Source: Lachnospiraceae bacterium (GTDB lineage: Bacteria; Bacillota; Clostridia; Lachnospirales; Lachnospiraceae). Taken from it: a DNA stretch of 34,407 nt. This document shows positions 14,959 through 22,246 of this stretch, piece by piece. Where the stretch lies: the NCBI GenBank assembly GCA_024682075.1, contig JAIKZQ010000002.1:1-34407 (forward strand), written 5' to 3'. Position 1 is the first letter of the stretch, and each line of letters opens with the position of its first letter. Below the pieces are notes generated by a model, which was not told where the DNA came from, did not search any database, and was given only the letters and a program-made list of their open reading frames with translations. The position numbers and the translations under genes are program-made.

Positions 14959-15793
14959 GAAAGACTATTCGCTGATAAGGATCAGGGATCTCAAGGTCTT
15001 TGCACATCACGGCGTGTTTGAGGAAGAGACGGTGAACGGCCAGGATTTCTATGTATGCGTCGATGCATACCAGAACATCTCGCCTGCCGCAACTCTTGAC
15101 GAGCTTGTGCTTACCACCGACTACGGCGATATGTGCAGGCACATAAACAGTTTCCTTACCGAGAATACATTCAAGCTGATAGAGACGGCTGCAGAGGAAC
15201 TCAGCAAGAGCCTTCTCATGAGGTTTTCTCTCATAGACAGCGTCGAGGTCGAGATCAAGAAACCCGATGCGCCGATAGGTCTTCCTCTCGCATATGCTTC
15301 GGTTGTCAGGAAGATGAGCCGCCACAGGGCCATCCTGAGCCTCGGCTCCAACATGGGAGACAGAGAAAAGCACTTAAGGGATGCGATAGATGAGCTTGAT
15401 GCAGAGCCTGCGACAAACGTGGTGAAGATATCGAGCATAATGGAGACCCTTCCTTACGGTTACACGGAACAGGATAAGTTCATGAACTGTGCCGTCGAGG
15501 TCTCAACGCTTCTTGCTCCCAAGGATCTGCTCATTTTCACACAGAGAATAGAACAGAATCACGGAAGAGAGCGCAAGATCCACTGGGGACCGCGCACGCT
15601 CGACATCGACATTGTATTTTATGACGATCTTGTGTATGGGGACGGGGTTCTTCAGATACCGCACATTGACATGCAGAACAGGTATTTCGTGCTGAAACCC
15701 TTATCGGAGATAGAGCCCGGATACAGACATCCTCTTCTTAACAGGACAGTCATGCAGCTTCTGCTTGAGCTGGAAGAAAGGATATCGGAATAA
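14939..15793 (+). CDS. folB-folK: Bifunctional dihydroneopterin aldolase / HPPK fusion
   Basis: The 284-residue protein joins two successive folate enzymes. Residues about 10-125 are FolB: IRIRDLKVFAHHGVFEEE, then TTDYGDMC and FKLIETAAEEL, with the catalytic Lys region VEVEIKKPDAPIG. Residues about 130-280 are FolK (6-hydroxymethyl-7,8-dihydropterin pyrophosphokinase): AILSLGSNMGDREKHLRDAI, then HWGPRTLDIDIVFYDD. The fusion is known in Firmicutes. The start overlaps folP by 20 bases, implying translational coupling. A bidirectional hairpin lies 13 bases after the stop. Confidence 0.96.
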   Translation: MAQERNEKDYSLIRIRDLKVFAHHGVFEEETVNGQDFYVCVDAYQNISPAATLDELVLTTDYGDMCRHINSFLTENTFKLIETAAEELSKSLLMRFSLIDSVEVEIKKPDAPIGLPLAYASVVRKMSRHRAILSLGSNMGDREKHLRDAIDELDAEPATNVVKISSIMETLPYGYTEQDKFMNCAVEVSTLLAPKDLLIFTQRIEQNHGRERKIHWGPRTLDIDIVFYDDLVYGDGVLQIPHIDMQNRYFVLKPLSEIEPGYRHPLLNRTVMQLLLELEERISE

Positions 15794-15805
15794 GAACGCT
15801 AAAAC

Positions 15806-15840
15806 AGATCCCGGCAGGCTTTACGGCTGTTCCGGGATCT
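15806..15840. terminator. Bidirectional terminator between folB-folK and the Gx-type gene
   Basis: AGATCCCGG (15806-15814) pairs perfectly with CCGGGATCT (15832-15840); CAG and CTG can extend the stem inside. Runs of A before and T after suit both directions. The stop codon of the minus-strand gene lies inside the loop. Confidence 0.75.
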
Positions 15841-16342
15841 TTATTTTCAACAGGAAAAAAGAAGCCAGACCGGTGAAGAGCCCGGTGATGATCCCCGCGA
15901 GTATGAGGTACGGGGCATAAGCAAGGACTGAGACTGATGCAAGAATGAATAGTGCGCACAGGAGCTGTCCCATGTTGTGGAACATTCCTCCGAAGGCGCC
16001 GGTCAGATGCAGGGCTTTTCCTTTGAGCAGGGCATCGGATATCATCTCGATTCCGAGTGCGGCAAAGCCTCCGGTAAGAGAGTAAAGAAGGGATATCGGA
16101 TTTCCGAAGAGCATTGCGCTGATGAGTATTCTTACAAGCAGGACGAGAGCTGCTTCTTTTTTGCCGAATCTCTTAAGGCAGTAGAGAGTTATTATGTTGG
16201 ACAGTCCGGGCTTGATCCCGGGAATCACGAAAAGGGGAGGCAGCAGGCTTTCAAAAGCGTATATGCCAAGTGAAAGAGCGGCAAAAAGTCCCAGTGTTAC
16301 CGTCTTTTTGGTTTTTGCCATTCTGTCAATATGTCCAGGCAT
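15821..16342 (-). CDS. Gx transporter / heptaprenyl-diphosphate-synthase-component-I-like membrane protein
   Basis: The 173-residue product has five or six membrane segments and family features: LGLFAALSLGIYAFESLLPP, IPGIKPGLSNIITLYCL, and TGAFGGMFHNMGQL. Despite the old name, such proteins resemble ECF-type S components rather than an enzyme. The start follows AGGAGAGGAG and overlaps the NusG-II gene by 17 bases, so the two are coupled. Members of this family pair with NusG-II proteins and ApbE in loci for flavin-based extracytoplasmic electron transfer; here ApbE is encoded divergently. The last codons are inside the terminator hairpin. Confidence 0.82.
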   Translation of the reverse strand: MPGHIDRMAKTKKTVTLGLFAALSLGIYAFESLLPPLFVIPGIKPGLSNIITLYCLKRFGKKEAALVLLVRILISAMLFGNPISLLYSLTGGFAALGIEMISDALLKGKALHLTGAFGGMFHNMGQLLCALFILASVSVLAYAPYLILAGIITGLFTGLASFFLLKIKIPEQP

Positions 16343-16769
16343 CTGTATTTATCTCCTCTCCTGATTCGATGGATATGATCAGCCTGTTCGGAAGGCATGC
16401 TATGGGAATGTCCGGTGAGCTTATGATGCCCTGGTGAATGCAGAGCCCGTTCGGACAGTCCGAATCCGTCACGCACACGCCCTCTCGTGATATCCTGATG
16501 ACATTGTAATGTTCTTCCGTTGTGAGGACGCCTTCTACGATGTATGCTTCATGATCGGCCGTTGCCGGTATCACTGTATATACACGCTCTTCGGTTGAGG
16601 AATTAAGATTTATCGTGGCAAGAAGAGTTCCGCTCGACGAGATGTTCACTCTTTTTCCGGAGTCGTTTTGCTTTCTGAAAATGCAGACAAGGCAAGATAC
16701 CGCGATCAGTACAAGGACAGCGGTCATGATGGTCGAAGGCTTTTTGATTTTACCTGAAAGTACGGACAT
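16326..16769 (-). CDS. NusG domain II-containing exported protein
   Basis: The 147-residue product has an N-terminal membrane anchor (about residues 13-31, TIMTAVLVLIAVSCLVCIF) and an extracytoplasmic domain of the NusG-II type. Diagnostic is the Cys pattern GVCVTDSDCPNGLCIHQG followed by IACLPNRLIISI. It is unrelated in function to the elongation factor NusG. It is upstream of and coupled to the Gx-type gene. Only 28 bases separate its start from the divergent apbE start. A role in membrane redox or flavin handling is likely from the neighbours but not shown. Confidence 0.9.
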   Translation of the reverse strand: MSVLSGKIKKPSTIMTAVLVLIAVSCLVCIFRKQNDSGKRVNISSSGTLLATINLNSSTEERVYTVIPATADHEAYIVEGVLTTEEHYNVIRISREGVCVTDSDCPNGLCIHQGIISSPDIPIACLPNRLIISIESGEEINTDAWTY

Positions 16770-16797
16770 AACCGAATTTTAACACGGATCAGCATAA

Positions 16798-17931
16798 ATG
16801 AAACTATTTGGAAATAACAATTTGATCTGCCGCCTTAGCTGCCTGAGCCGGCATGGAAAAAGAATAAGCCTGAGCCCGGCAAGGCGTCTTATAATGCTTG
16901 CTCTTGCCATGACGGTTTTCCTCTCTGCATGTGCGGATCCTTATCCCGAAACAGCAGGGGCACTTGTGATGGACACTGTCTTTTCGGTCACGGTGTACGG
17001 TGATCATGACCTGCCGGCTATGCTTCTTGAAGCGGCATCACAGCTTGATAAAAATGTCCTGTCGAGATTCGAAAACGGTTCGATCGTTTACGGATATAAT
17101 AATGGCATCTGCGGCGAAGATCTGTCGGCCGATGTTTCGGGAGTGATGATCGACATTGGAGATATCCTGAAAGAATGTGAGGATATGCGGATGTCATCGG
17201 CAAGTGCCTTTGATGCGCGCATAGGACAGCTGTCAGATCTGTGGAACATAAAAGGATACAGCGGATATGCCGGGGAAGAGCGGGACTCTCTCCCGAATTC
17301 CGGGCAGATTGAAGCAGCGATGGAAGACAGATCCGTCATCGACCTTGGTGCTGTAGGAAAAGGGATATACCTTGATCTTGCTCTTGAAATCCTGGAAGGA
17401 TCAGGTGCGATGGCAGCTGTCGTCAGTGCAGGGGGAAGCGTTTTGGTTTGGGGTGAAAAGCCTGACGGCTCGGAGTTTAAGGTGGCTGTAAGAGATCCTT
17501 TCTCCGACTCTTCAAGGGATGCGTTTGCCACCATAATACTCAGCGGGACTCATTTCATCTCAACTTCCGGAAGCTATGAAAGATATTTTGAATGCGGAGG
17601 CGAGCGTTATCACCATATAATCAATCCCCTGACCGGATATCCCGCATGGACGGATGAAGACATGGAAAGAAGATACTACATTCCGCCCGCACTTCGTTCG
17701 GGTCCTGCCCCGACTTATGATACGGTCCCGGTTTCCGTAACCGTAATAAGTGACAGCGGATTTTACTCTGACGCCCTTTCCACGGCCTGTTTCGTGCTTG
17801 GACCCGATCAGGGCATCGCATTTGCAGAGAAGTATTCATCAGAGGTCATATATGTGATGGATGATGGAACAGTCATCACATCAGGTGGTATAATCTACGA
17901 TGAAAACATGAAAACATTCCGCATCGCCTGA
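16798..17931 (+). CDS. apbE: FAD:protein FMN transferase (ApbE), lipoprotein
   Basis: ApbE uses FAD to attach FMN covalently to Thr or Ser of extracytoplasmic redox proteins. The sequence shows MDTVFSVTVYG, VIDLGAVGKGIYLDLALEIL, VVSAGGSVLVWGEK, TSGSYERYF and HHIINPLTGYPAW, plus DALSTACFVLG. A lipobox (FLSAC, Cys45) marks it as a membrane-anchored lipoprotein. The N-terminus before the signal helix is unusually long (about 30 residues, rich in Arg and Cys) and the ATG has no good binding site, so a later start such as the TTG at 16822 is possible. It is divergent from the NusG-II/Gx pair and is followed by an ArsR regulator. Confidence 0.93.
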   Translation: MKLFGNNNLICRLSCLSRHGKRISLSPARRLIMLALAMTVFLSACADPYPETAGALVMDTVFSVTVYGDHDLPAMLLEAASQLDKNVLSRFENGSIVYGYNNGICGEDLSADVSGVMIDIGDILKECEDMRMSSASAFDARIGQLSDLWNIKGYSGYAGEERDSLPNSGQIEAAMEDRSVIDLGAVGKGIYLDLALEILEGSGAMAAVVSAGGSVLVWGEKPDGSEFKVAVRDPFSDSSRDAFATIILSGTHFISTSGSYERYFECGGERYHHIINPLTGYPAWTDEDMERRYYIPPALRSGPAPTYDTVPVSVTVISDSGFYSDALSTACFVLGPDQGIAFAEKYSSEVIYVMDDGTVITSGGIIYDENMKTFRIA

Positions 17932-17986
17932 CTTATGAAGAAGGCCAAAGATGTGATCAAGACTGCAGACGTTATGGAGAATTGAA

Positions 17987-18307
17987 ATGACAGAAGAGAT
18001 CCTGAAGAAAATAAACGATGCAACCCCTCCCGATGAGGAGCTTGACGATATAGCTGATTTTTTCAAGGTGTTCGGCGATAACACGAGGCTGAAGATAATG
18101 ATAGCCCTTCTTCAGAGTGAGCTCTGTGTGCAGGACATAGCCGATGCGCTTCAGATGACACAGTCGGCGATCTCGCATCAGCTGAAAGTATTAAAGCAGC
18201 TCGGTCTTGTGAAGAACAGGAGAGCAGGCAAGACGATCTATTATTCTCTTGCGGACGACCACATCTCAAGCATCCTGTCGATGGGAATAGAGCATATAGA
18301 AGAGTAG
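17987..18307 (+). CDS. ArsR/SmtB-family metal-sensing repressor
   Basis: The 106-residue winged-helix protein has the ArsR core: VFGDNTRLKIMIALLQSELC, VQDIADALQMTQSAISHQLK and VLKQLGLVKNRRAGKTIYYS. The C-terminal helix carries D90-x-H92-x10-H103-x2-E106, exactly the alpha-5 zinc/cobalt site of SmtB. The alpha-3 CVC arsenic/cadmium motif is absent (ELCVQD). It therefore probably senses Zn(II) or a similar ion. It lies 55 bases after apbE with no terminator between and only 9 bases before the convergent DUF5050 stop, so no metal transporter gene is next to it; its targets must lie elsewhere or be the apbE region. Confidence 0.92.
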   Translation: MTEEILKKINDATPPDEELDDIADFFKVFGDNTRLKIMIALLQSELCVQDIADALQMTQSAISHQLKVLKQLGLVKNRRAGKTIYYSLADDHISSILSMGIEHIEE

Positions 18308-18316
18308 TTCCGGATC

Positions 18317-19393
18317 TTATTTTCCGGATTCTTCGGCGATGTTTTCAAGTGCTGCCTCGAGAGCTGCATTTACCGGAGAATAGGACGTGCTCCCGTAATA
18401 TGTATGATAAAGGGATGTTTCATTCCAGTAATCCTTGAAATAGACATAAGAACTTGTCATTGATATCGAATTGAAATTGCCGCTAGCGAGTACGGTGCTT
18501 TCGCCGCCGCTTGTGTACATAAAGGCAAGGTGGGCATTGTCTCCCATCGTCTGGTAATAGATATAGCCGTTATAAACATTAAAACTTTCGACTTTCTCGG
18601 TCGTGAGTATCTCTATGGTCCTTTCGCTCAAAGAGTAGCGTCTCAGCTGGTATCCGTCGGTCAGCGCCATGTAGTAGATGTATCCGTTATCTATCACGGG
18701 ATTCCAGATATTTCCCTCAAGAACAAGAGAAGTGCCGCCGGTCCTGGTGTCATAGCACATCAGGTTGTGATCGCCGACCGTGTTGTTATAGTAGATCAGA
18801 TTTCCGTAAGCGCAGGCGGGATTGATGCCGAACTGTGCCAGTATCTCCATGTTCTCGCCGTTTGTGTCTACTCCGAGAAAATAGGGCGCGTCGTGGTTGT
18901 TGTCCGCAGTGCCTTCGATGAAAAGCCTGTCTCCGATGAGCTGGGCTCTTACGACAACATCCCTGCTGATGGTGTAGCCTTTGTTTCCGTCTATGTGCGA
19001 CCTGATGAAAGCGTTGGGGATCCTTACGCTTCCGAGTCCCGCGGCACCGGAGCTTCCGGACTGGAAATAGTAAATGTAATTGCCTGCGACATTAATGCTG
19101 GATGCGACGGCTGATGATATCTTGCGGCAGTCCGATTCGTCGGAATTCATTGAGTAGAGTGCTCCGCCGTCATACGGATTGGAAAAGTAGACCCTTCCGT
19201 CCGACTCGCATACAATGCCGCCGTTATTGATGTTGCCTGCGGTGTTTCCTATGGTTCCTTCGGGATTTGACGGGATCTTCTCGCCTCTTTTGGAAAATAT
19301 CGTGACAGTCCCGAGAATGAGCAAAAGTACCACTACAGCTGCAAGTACCACCATTGTCATGCTGATATTTTTTTTCTTCTTGTCAGTGGCCAT
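18317..19393 (-). CDS. Membrane-anchored DUF5050-like beta-propeller protein
   Basis: The 358-residue product has a basic start (MATDKKKKN), one membrane helix (about residues 11-33) and an extracellular domain built of repeated short strands with the pattern 'G.YIYY...' (NYIYYFQSG, NLIYYNNTV, GYIYYMALTD, GYIYYQTMGD, SYVYFKDYW). This spacing is that of DUF5050 or TolB-like propellers found in many Lachnospiraceae. No enzymatic motif is visible. Its promoter is divergent from pheA. It may bind a ligand at the cell surface, but no ligand can be named. The name rests on pattern recognition only. Confidence 0.75.
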   Translation of the reverse strand: MATDKKKKNISMTMVVLAAVVVLLLILGTVTIFSKRGEKIPSNPEGTIGNTAGNINNGGIVCESDGRVYFSNPYDGGALYSMNSDESDCRKISSAVASSINVAGNYIYYFQSGSSGAAGLGSVRIPNAFIRSHIDGNKGYTISRDVVVRAQLIGDRLFIEGTADNNHDAPYFLGVDTNGENMEILAQFGINPACAYGNLIYYNNTVGDHNLMCYDTRTGGTSLVLEGNIWNPVIDNGYIYYMALTDGYQLRRYSLSERTIEILTTEKVESFNVYNGYIYYQTMGDNAHLAFMYTSGGESTVLASGNFNSISMTSSYVYFKDYWNETSLYHTYYGSTSYSPVNAALEAALENIAEESGK

Positions 19394-19440
19394 CGGCGCC
19401 TTTACCTTTCACGGAAAAATATGCATTACATCTGATATTC

Positions 19441-19469
19441 ATTTTACCCTCAGGCAGTTTTTTTATCAA
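19441..19469 (-). promoter_or_regulatory. Promoter of the DUF5050-like gene
   Basis: On the minus strand TTGATA (19469-19464) and TAAAAT (19446-19441) are 17 bases apart, about 45 bases before the start codon. Confidence 0.65.
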
Positions 19470-19490
19470 GGCTCGTATGCCTATAAAACA

Positions 19491-19519
19491 TTGTAAAAAC
19501 CGCGTTTTGGGGGTAAAAT
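19491..19519 (+). promoter_or_regulatory. Promoter of pheA
   Basis: TTGTAA (19491-19496) and TAAAAT (19514-19519) are 17 bases apart, 36 bases before the start codon. The -10 element is the same as in the divergent promoter. Confidence 0.6.
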
Positions 19520-19555
19520 ATATTAGTTAAAATTTTGTTTTTTGCGGAGAATGTT

Positions 19556-20680
19556 ATGGAGCTTTCAGAAATAAGAAAACAGCTTGATGAATGCGATGCC
19601 GAGATTGTGAAACTCTTCGAAAAGAGAATGTCTCTTTCCGAGGCCGTCGCATCGGTCAAGCTTGAATCCGGAAAAGCCGTTCTGGACAAGGAAAGAGAGG
19701 CATCCAAGCTTGCCAGGGTTTCGGAGATGGCAAGCAATGAGATCAATTCCGAGGGCATAAAAGAAGTGTTCAAGCTTCTCATGAGCATGAGCCGCAAGCT
19801 TCAGTACAGGATGCTCGAGGAAAACGGAAGGCATATCAACATTCCGTTCATCCCCATCGGAGACATCAGGCAGGGTTCTCCCAGAGTCGTCTTTCAGGGT
19901 GATGAGGGAGCATATTCCCAGCTTGCGATGAAGAGATACTTCGGTGATGACGTCTCTTACATTAACGTTCCGACTTTCAGAAGTGCCATGACTGCCATTT
20001 CAGAAGGAAGCGCGGATTATGCGGTCCTTCCCATTGAGAATTCAACGGCCGGGATCGTTAATGAGATATACGATCTTCTTGCCGAGTATGAGAATTACAT
20101 CGTTGCGGAGCAGGTCATAAAGGTGGAGCATTGCCTGATGGGACCTAAGGGAGCGAAACTTTCGGACATTAAGACCGTGTATTCGCATCCCCAGTCTCTC
20201 ATGCAGTCCCAGAGATTTCTGGAAACTCATGACTGGAAGCAGATATCAATGCCCAATAACGCCTTTGCGGCCAGGAAGGTTGCAGACGATGCGGACTTAA
20301 GTCAGGCAGCCATAGCCAGTGAACTTGCAGCGGAGATCTACGGTCTTTCCATTCTGGAAAGAGGTGTCAATTCCGCGGAAAACAATTCGACCAGATTCAT
20401 CATCGTAACCGGACAAAAGGTCTACAGGGAGGATGCAGGCAAGATAAGCATATGCTTCGAGGTTCCTCACGAGAGCGGATCTTTGTATAACTGTCTGGGT
20501 CATTTCATCTTCAACGGACTTAACATTTCCAAGATCGAGTCCAGACCTATCGAAGGACGCACCTGGGAATACAGATTCTTCCTTGACTTTGACGGCAACC
20601 TTTCCGATCCTTCCGTAAGATGCGCTCTCACGGGACTGAGGGAAGAAGCCAGATATTTAAGAGTGCTCGGTAACTATTGA
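19556..20680 (+). CDS. pheA: Bifunctional chorismate mutase / prephenate dehydratase
   Basis: The P-protein converts chorismate to phenylpyruvate for phenylalanine synthesis. The start at 19556 is chosen for its GCGGAG site; an upstream in-frame ATG at 19535 has none. Residues about 1-85 are an AroQ chorismate mutase (LSEIRKQLDECDAEIVKLFE). About 105-285 are the dehydratase (VFQGDEGAYSQLA, LPIENSTAGIVNEIYDLL, NSTRFIIV). The rest is an ACT domain with KIESRP, the usual phenylalanine feedback site. The 374-residue length is normal. The exopolyphosphatase gene follows by 24 bases; the pairing has no known metabolic meaning. Confidence 0.96.
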   Translation: MELSEIRKQLDECDAEIVKLFEKRMSLSEAVASVKLESGKAVLDKEREASKLARVSEMASNEINSEGIKEVFKLLMSMSRKLQYRMLEENGRHINIPFIPIGDIRQGSPRVVFQGDEGAYSQLAMKRYFGDDVSYINVPTFRSAMTAISEGSADYAVLPIENSTAGIVNEIYDLLAEYENYIVAEQVIKVEHCLMGPKGAKLSDIKTVYSHPQSLMQSQRFLETHDWKQISMPNNAFAARKVADDADLSQAAIASELAAEIYGLSILERGVNSAENNSTRFIIVTGQKVYREDAGKISICFEVPHESGSLYNCLGHFIFNGLNISKIESRPIEGRTWEYRFFLDFDGNLSDPSVRCALTGLREEARYLRVLGNY

Positions 20681-20704
20681 CCCGGATGATGCCGGAGGGA
20701 ACGG

Positions 20705-22234
20705 ATGGTACATACATTTGCTGCCATTGATGTGGGAAGCTTTGAGCTGACCATGAAGATATACGAATACGGCGGAAAAAAGCCCATGAAGGAGATCGAC
20801 TGTCTTGTGACGGGACTTTCGCTTGGTGCGGACACCTATGCGACGGGCAAGATCTCCAAGGAAAAGGTTGAGGAGCTCTGCCATGTTCTTTCCCATTTTG
20901 CAAGGGTGATGCACTCCTATAAGGTGGAGCATTACAAGGCATACGGCACCAGTGCCATAAGGGAGACCGAGAATTCCCAGATCCTTCTGGATCTCATTGA
21001 GACCAGGACGGGAATACACATAGACACTCTTTCCAATTCCGAGCAAAGATTTCTGGATTACAAATCCATTGCGGGAGCCGGAAATGAATTCTTATCGGCA
21101 TTGCAGGACAGTGCAGCGATACTCGACATAGGAGGCGGAAGCATCCAGATATCTCTTTTCGACGAGGATTCGCTTGTAAGCACTCAGAACCTCATGCTCG
21201 GCGTGCTGAGGATAAGAGAGAGGGTAGAGAGCCTCGGGGCTGACCCCTACAGGATGAGACTTCTCGAGGAGGAACTCATCGATGCCCAGCTCCTTACTTA
21301 CAAGAAACTCTTTCTGTCAGGCACCGTTAAGAACCTGATAGTGATGGATGATTATATAAGCGGACCTGTTTCGGACAGGGCAGGGAAGCTGGGGCAGGAC
21401 CATTTGACCCGGAAGGATTTTCTCGAACTGCTCGATGATCTGTCGACAAGGGGCACATTTGAGACGGCGAGGATGGTCGGAGTTCCGGAGGAAAAGGTTC
21501 CTCTTATCAGGATCTCGGGCCTTTTGGTGAAGAGCCTGAGCAGCATATTAAAGACAGAGAAGATATATGCTCCCGGTGTCACGCTCTCGGACGGCATGGC
21601 TTATGAATTTGCCGAAGAGCATAAGATCATAAAGCCCGAGCATGATTTTGAAAAAGACATTACCGCATGTGCGCTCAATATATCAAGAAGGTATAACGGT
21701 TCACGCTCGAGAGCCGAGACTCTCAGGAAGATATCCGGAACCATCTTCGATGCGATGAAGAAGGCCAGCGGACTGACGGGCAGGGACAGACTGTATCTCG
21801 ACATAGCGTCGATACTTCACGACTGCGGAAAATACATAGCCATGACAGACATCGGAGAAAGATCATATGAGATCATCATGGCTACCGAGATCATCGGACT
21901 TTCGCATCATGAAAGAGAGATCGTCGCAAGCATCGTGAGATTCAATCATTCCGATTTCATTTATTCGGGGATGGGTGAAGATAACTGCGGCACACTTGGC
22001 AGGGAAGGCTATATCAAGGTTGCAAAGCTTACCGCCATACTAAGACTCGCAAACAGCCTCGACAGAAGCCACAAGCAAAAGCTCAGGGAAGTAAAGGCAT
22101 CTCTTTCCGGAAACGAACTCCTCCTGAGCGTTGAGACGCCGCAGGGCTTTCTCCTGGAAGAGGCATATTTCCCCGAAGCCTCGGAGTTTTTTGAAGAGAT
22201 CTATTCCATCAGGCCTGTCATCATCAGAAACTAA
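20705..22234 (+). CDS. ppx: Exopolyphosphatase / guanosine pentaphosphate phosphohydrolase (Ppx/GppA) with HD domain
   Basis: The enzyme releases phosphate from polyphosphate ends and may also act on pppGpp. The ASKHA fold motifs are FAAIDVGSFELTMKIYEYGG (phosphate-1), the Glu region GTSAIRETEN, and AILDIGGGSIQIS (phosphate-2, Asp141). An HD-type C-terminal domain contains ILHDCGKY (His372, Asp373) and LSHHEREIVASIVRFNH. At 509 residues this is the long form. ppk1 begins 12 bases after the stop, so synthesis and degradation of polyphosphate are encoded together. A CCGGAGG site precedes the start. Confidence 0.95.
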   Translation: MVHTFAAIDVGSFELTMKIYEYGGKKPMKEIDCLVTGLSLGADTYATGKISKEKVEELCHVLSHFARVMHSYKVEHYKAYGTSAIRETENSQILLDLIETRTGIHIDTLSNSEQRFLDYKSIAGAGNEFLSALQDSAAILDIGGGSIQISLFDEDSLVSTQNLMLGVLRIRERVESLGADPYRMRLLEEELIDAQLLTYKKLFLSGTVKNLIVMDDYISGPVSDRAGKLGQDHLTRKDFLELLDDLSTRGTFETARMVGVPEEKVPLIRISGLLVKSLSSILKTEKIYAPGVTLSDGMAYEFAEEHKIIKPEHDFEKDITACALNISRRYNGSRSRAETLRKISGTIFDAMKKASGLTGRDRLYLDIASILHDCGKYIAMTDIGERSYEIIMATEIIGLSHHEREIVASIVRFNHSDFIYSGMGEDNCGTLGREGYIKVAKLTAILRLANSLDRSHKQKLREVKASLSGNELLLSVETPQGFLLEEAYFPEASEFFEEIYSIRPVIIRN

Positions 22235-22246
22235 AGGAAATGAAAA

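Noticed and set aside
17935..17985. 16-codon frame (MKKAKDVIKTADVMEN) between apbE and the ArsR gene
   Set aside because: It has no ribosome binding site and ends one base before the ArsR start; probably chance.
18309..18328. TCCGGA repeated on both sides of the ArsR/DUF5050 junction, as a possible terminator
   Set aside because: The stem would be only six pairs of a self-complementary hexamer, with no extension in either direction.
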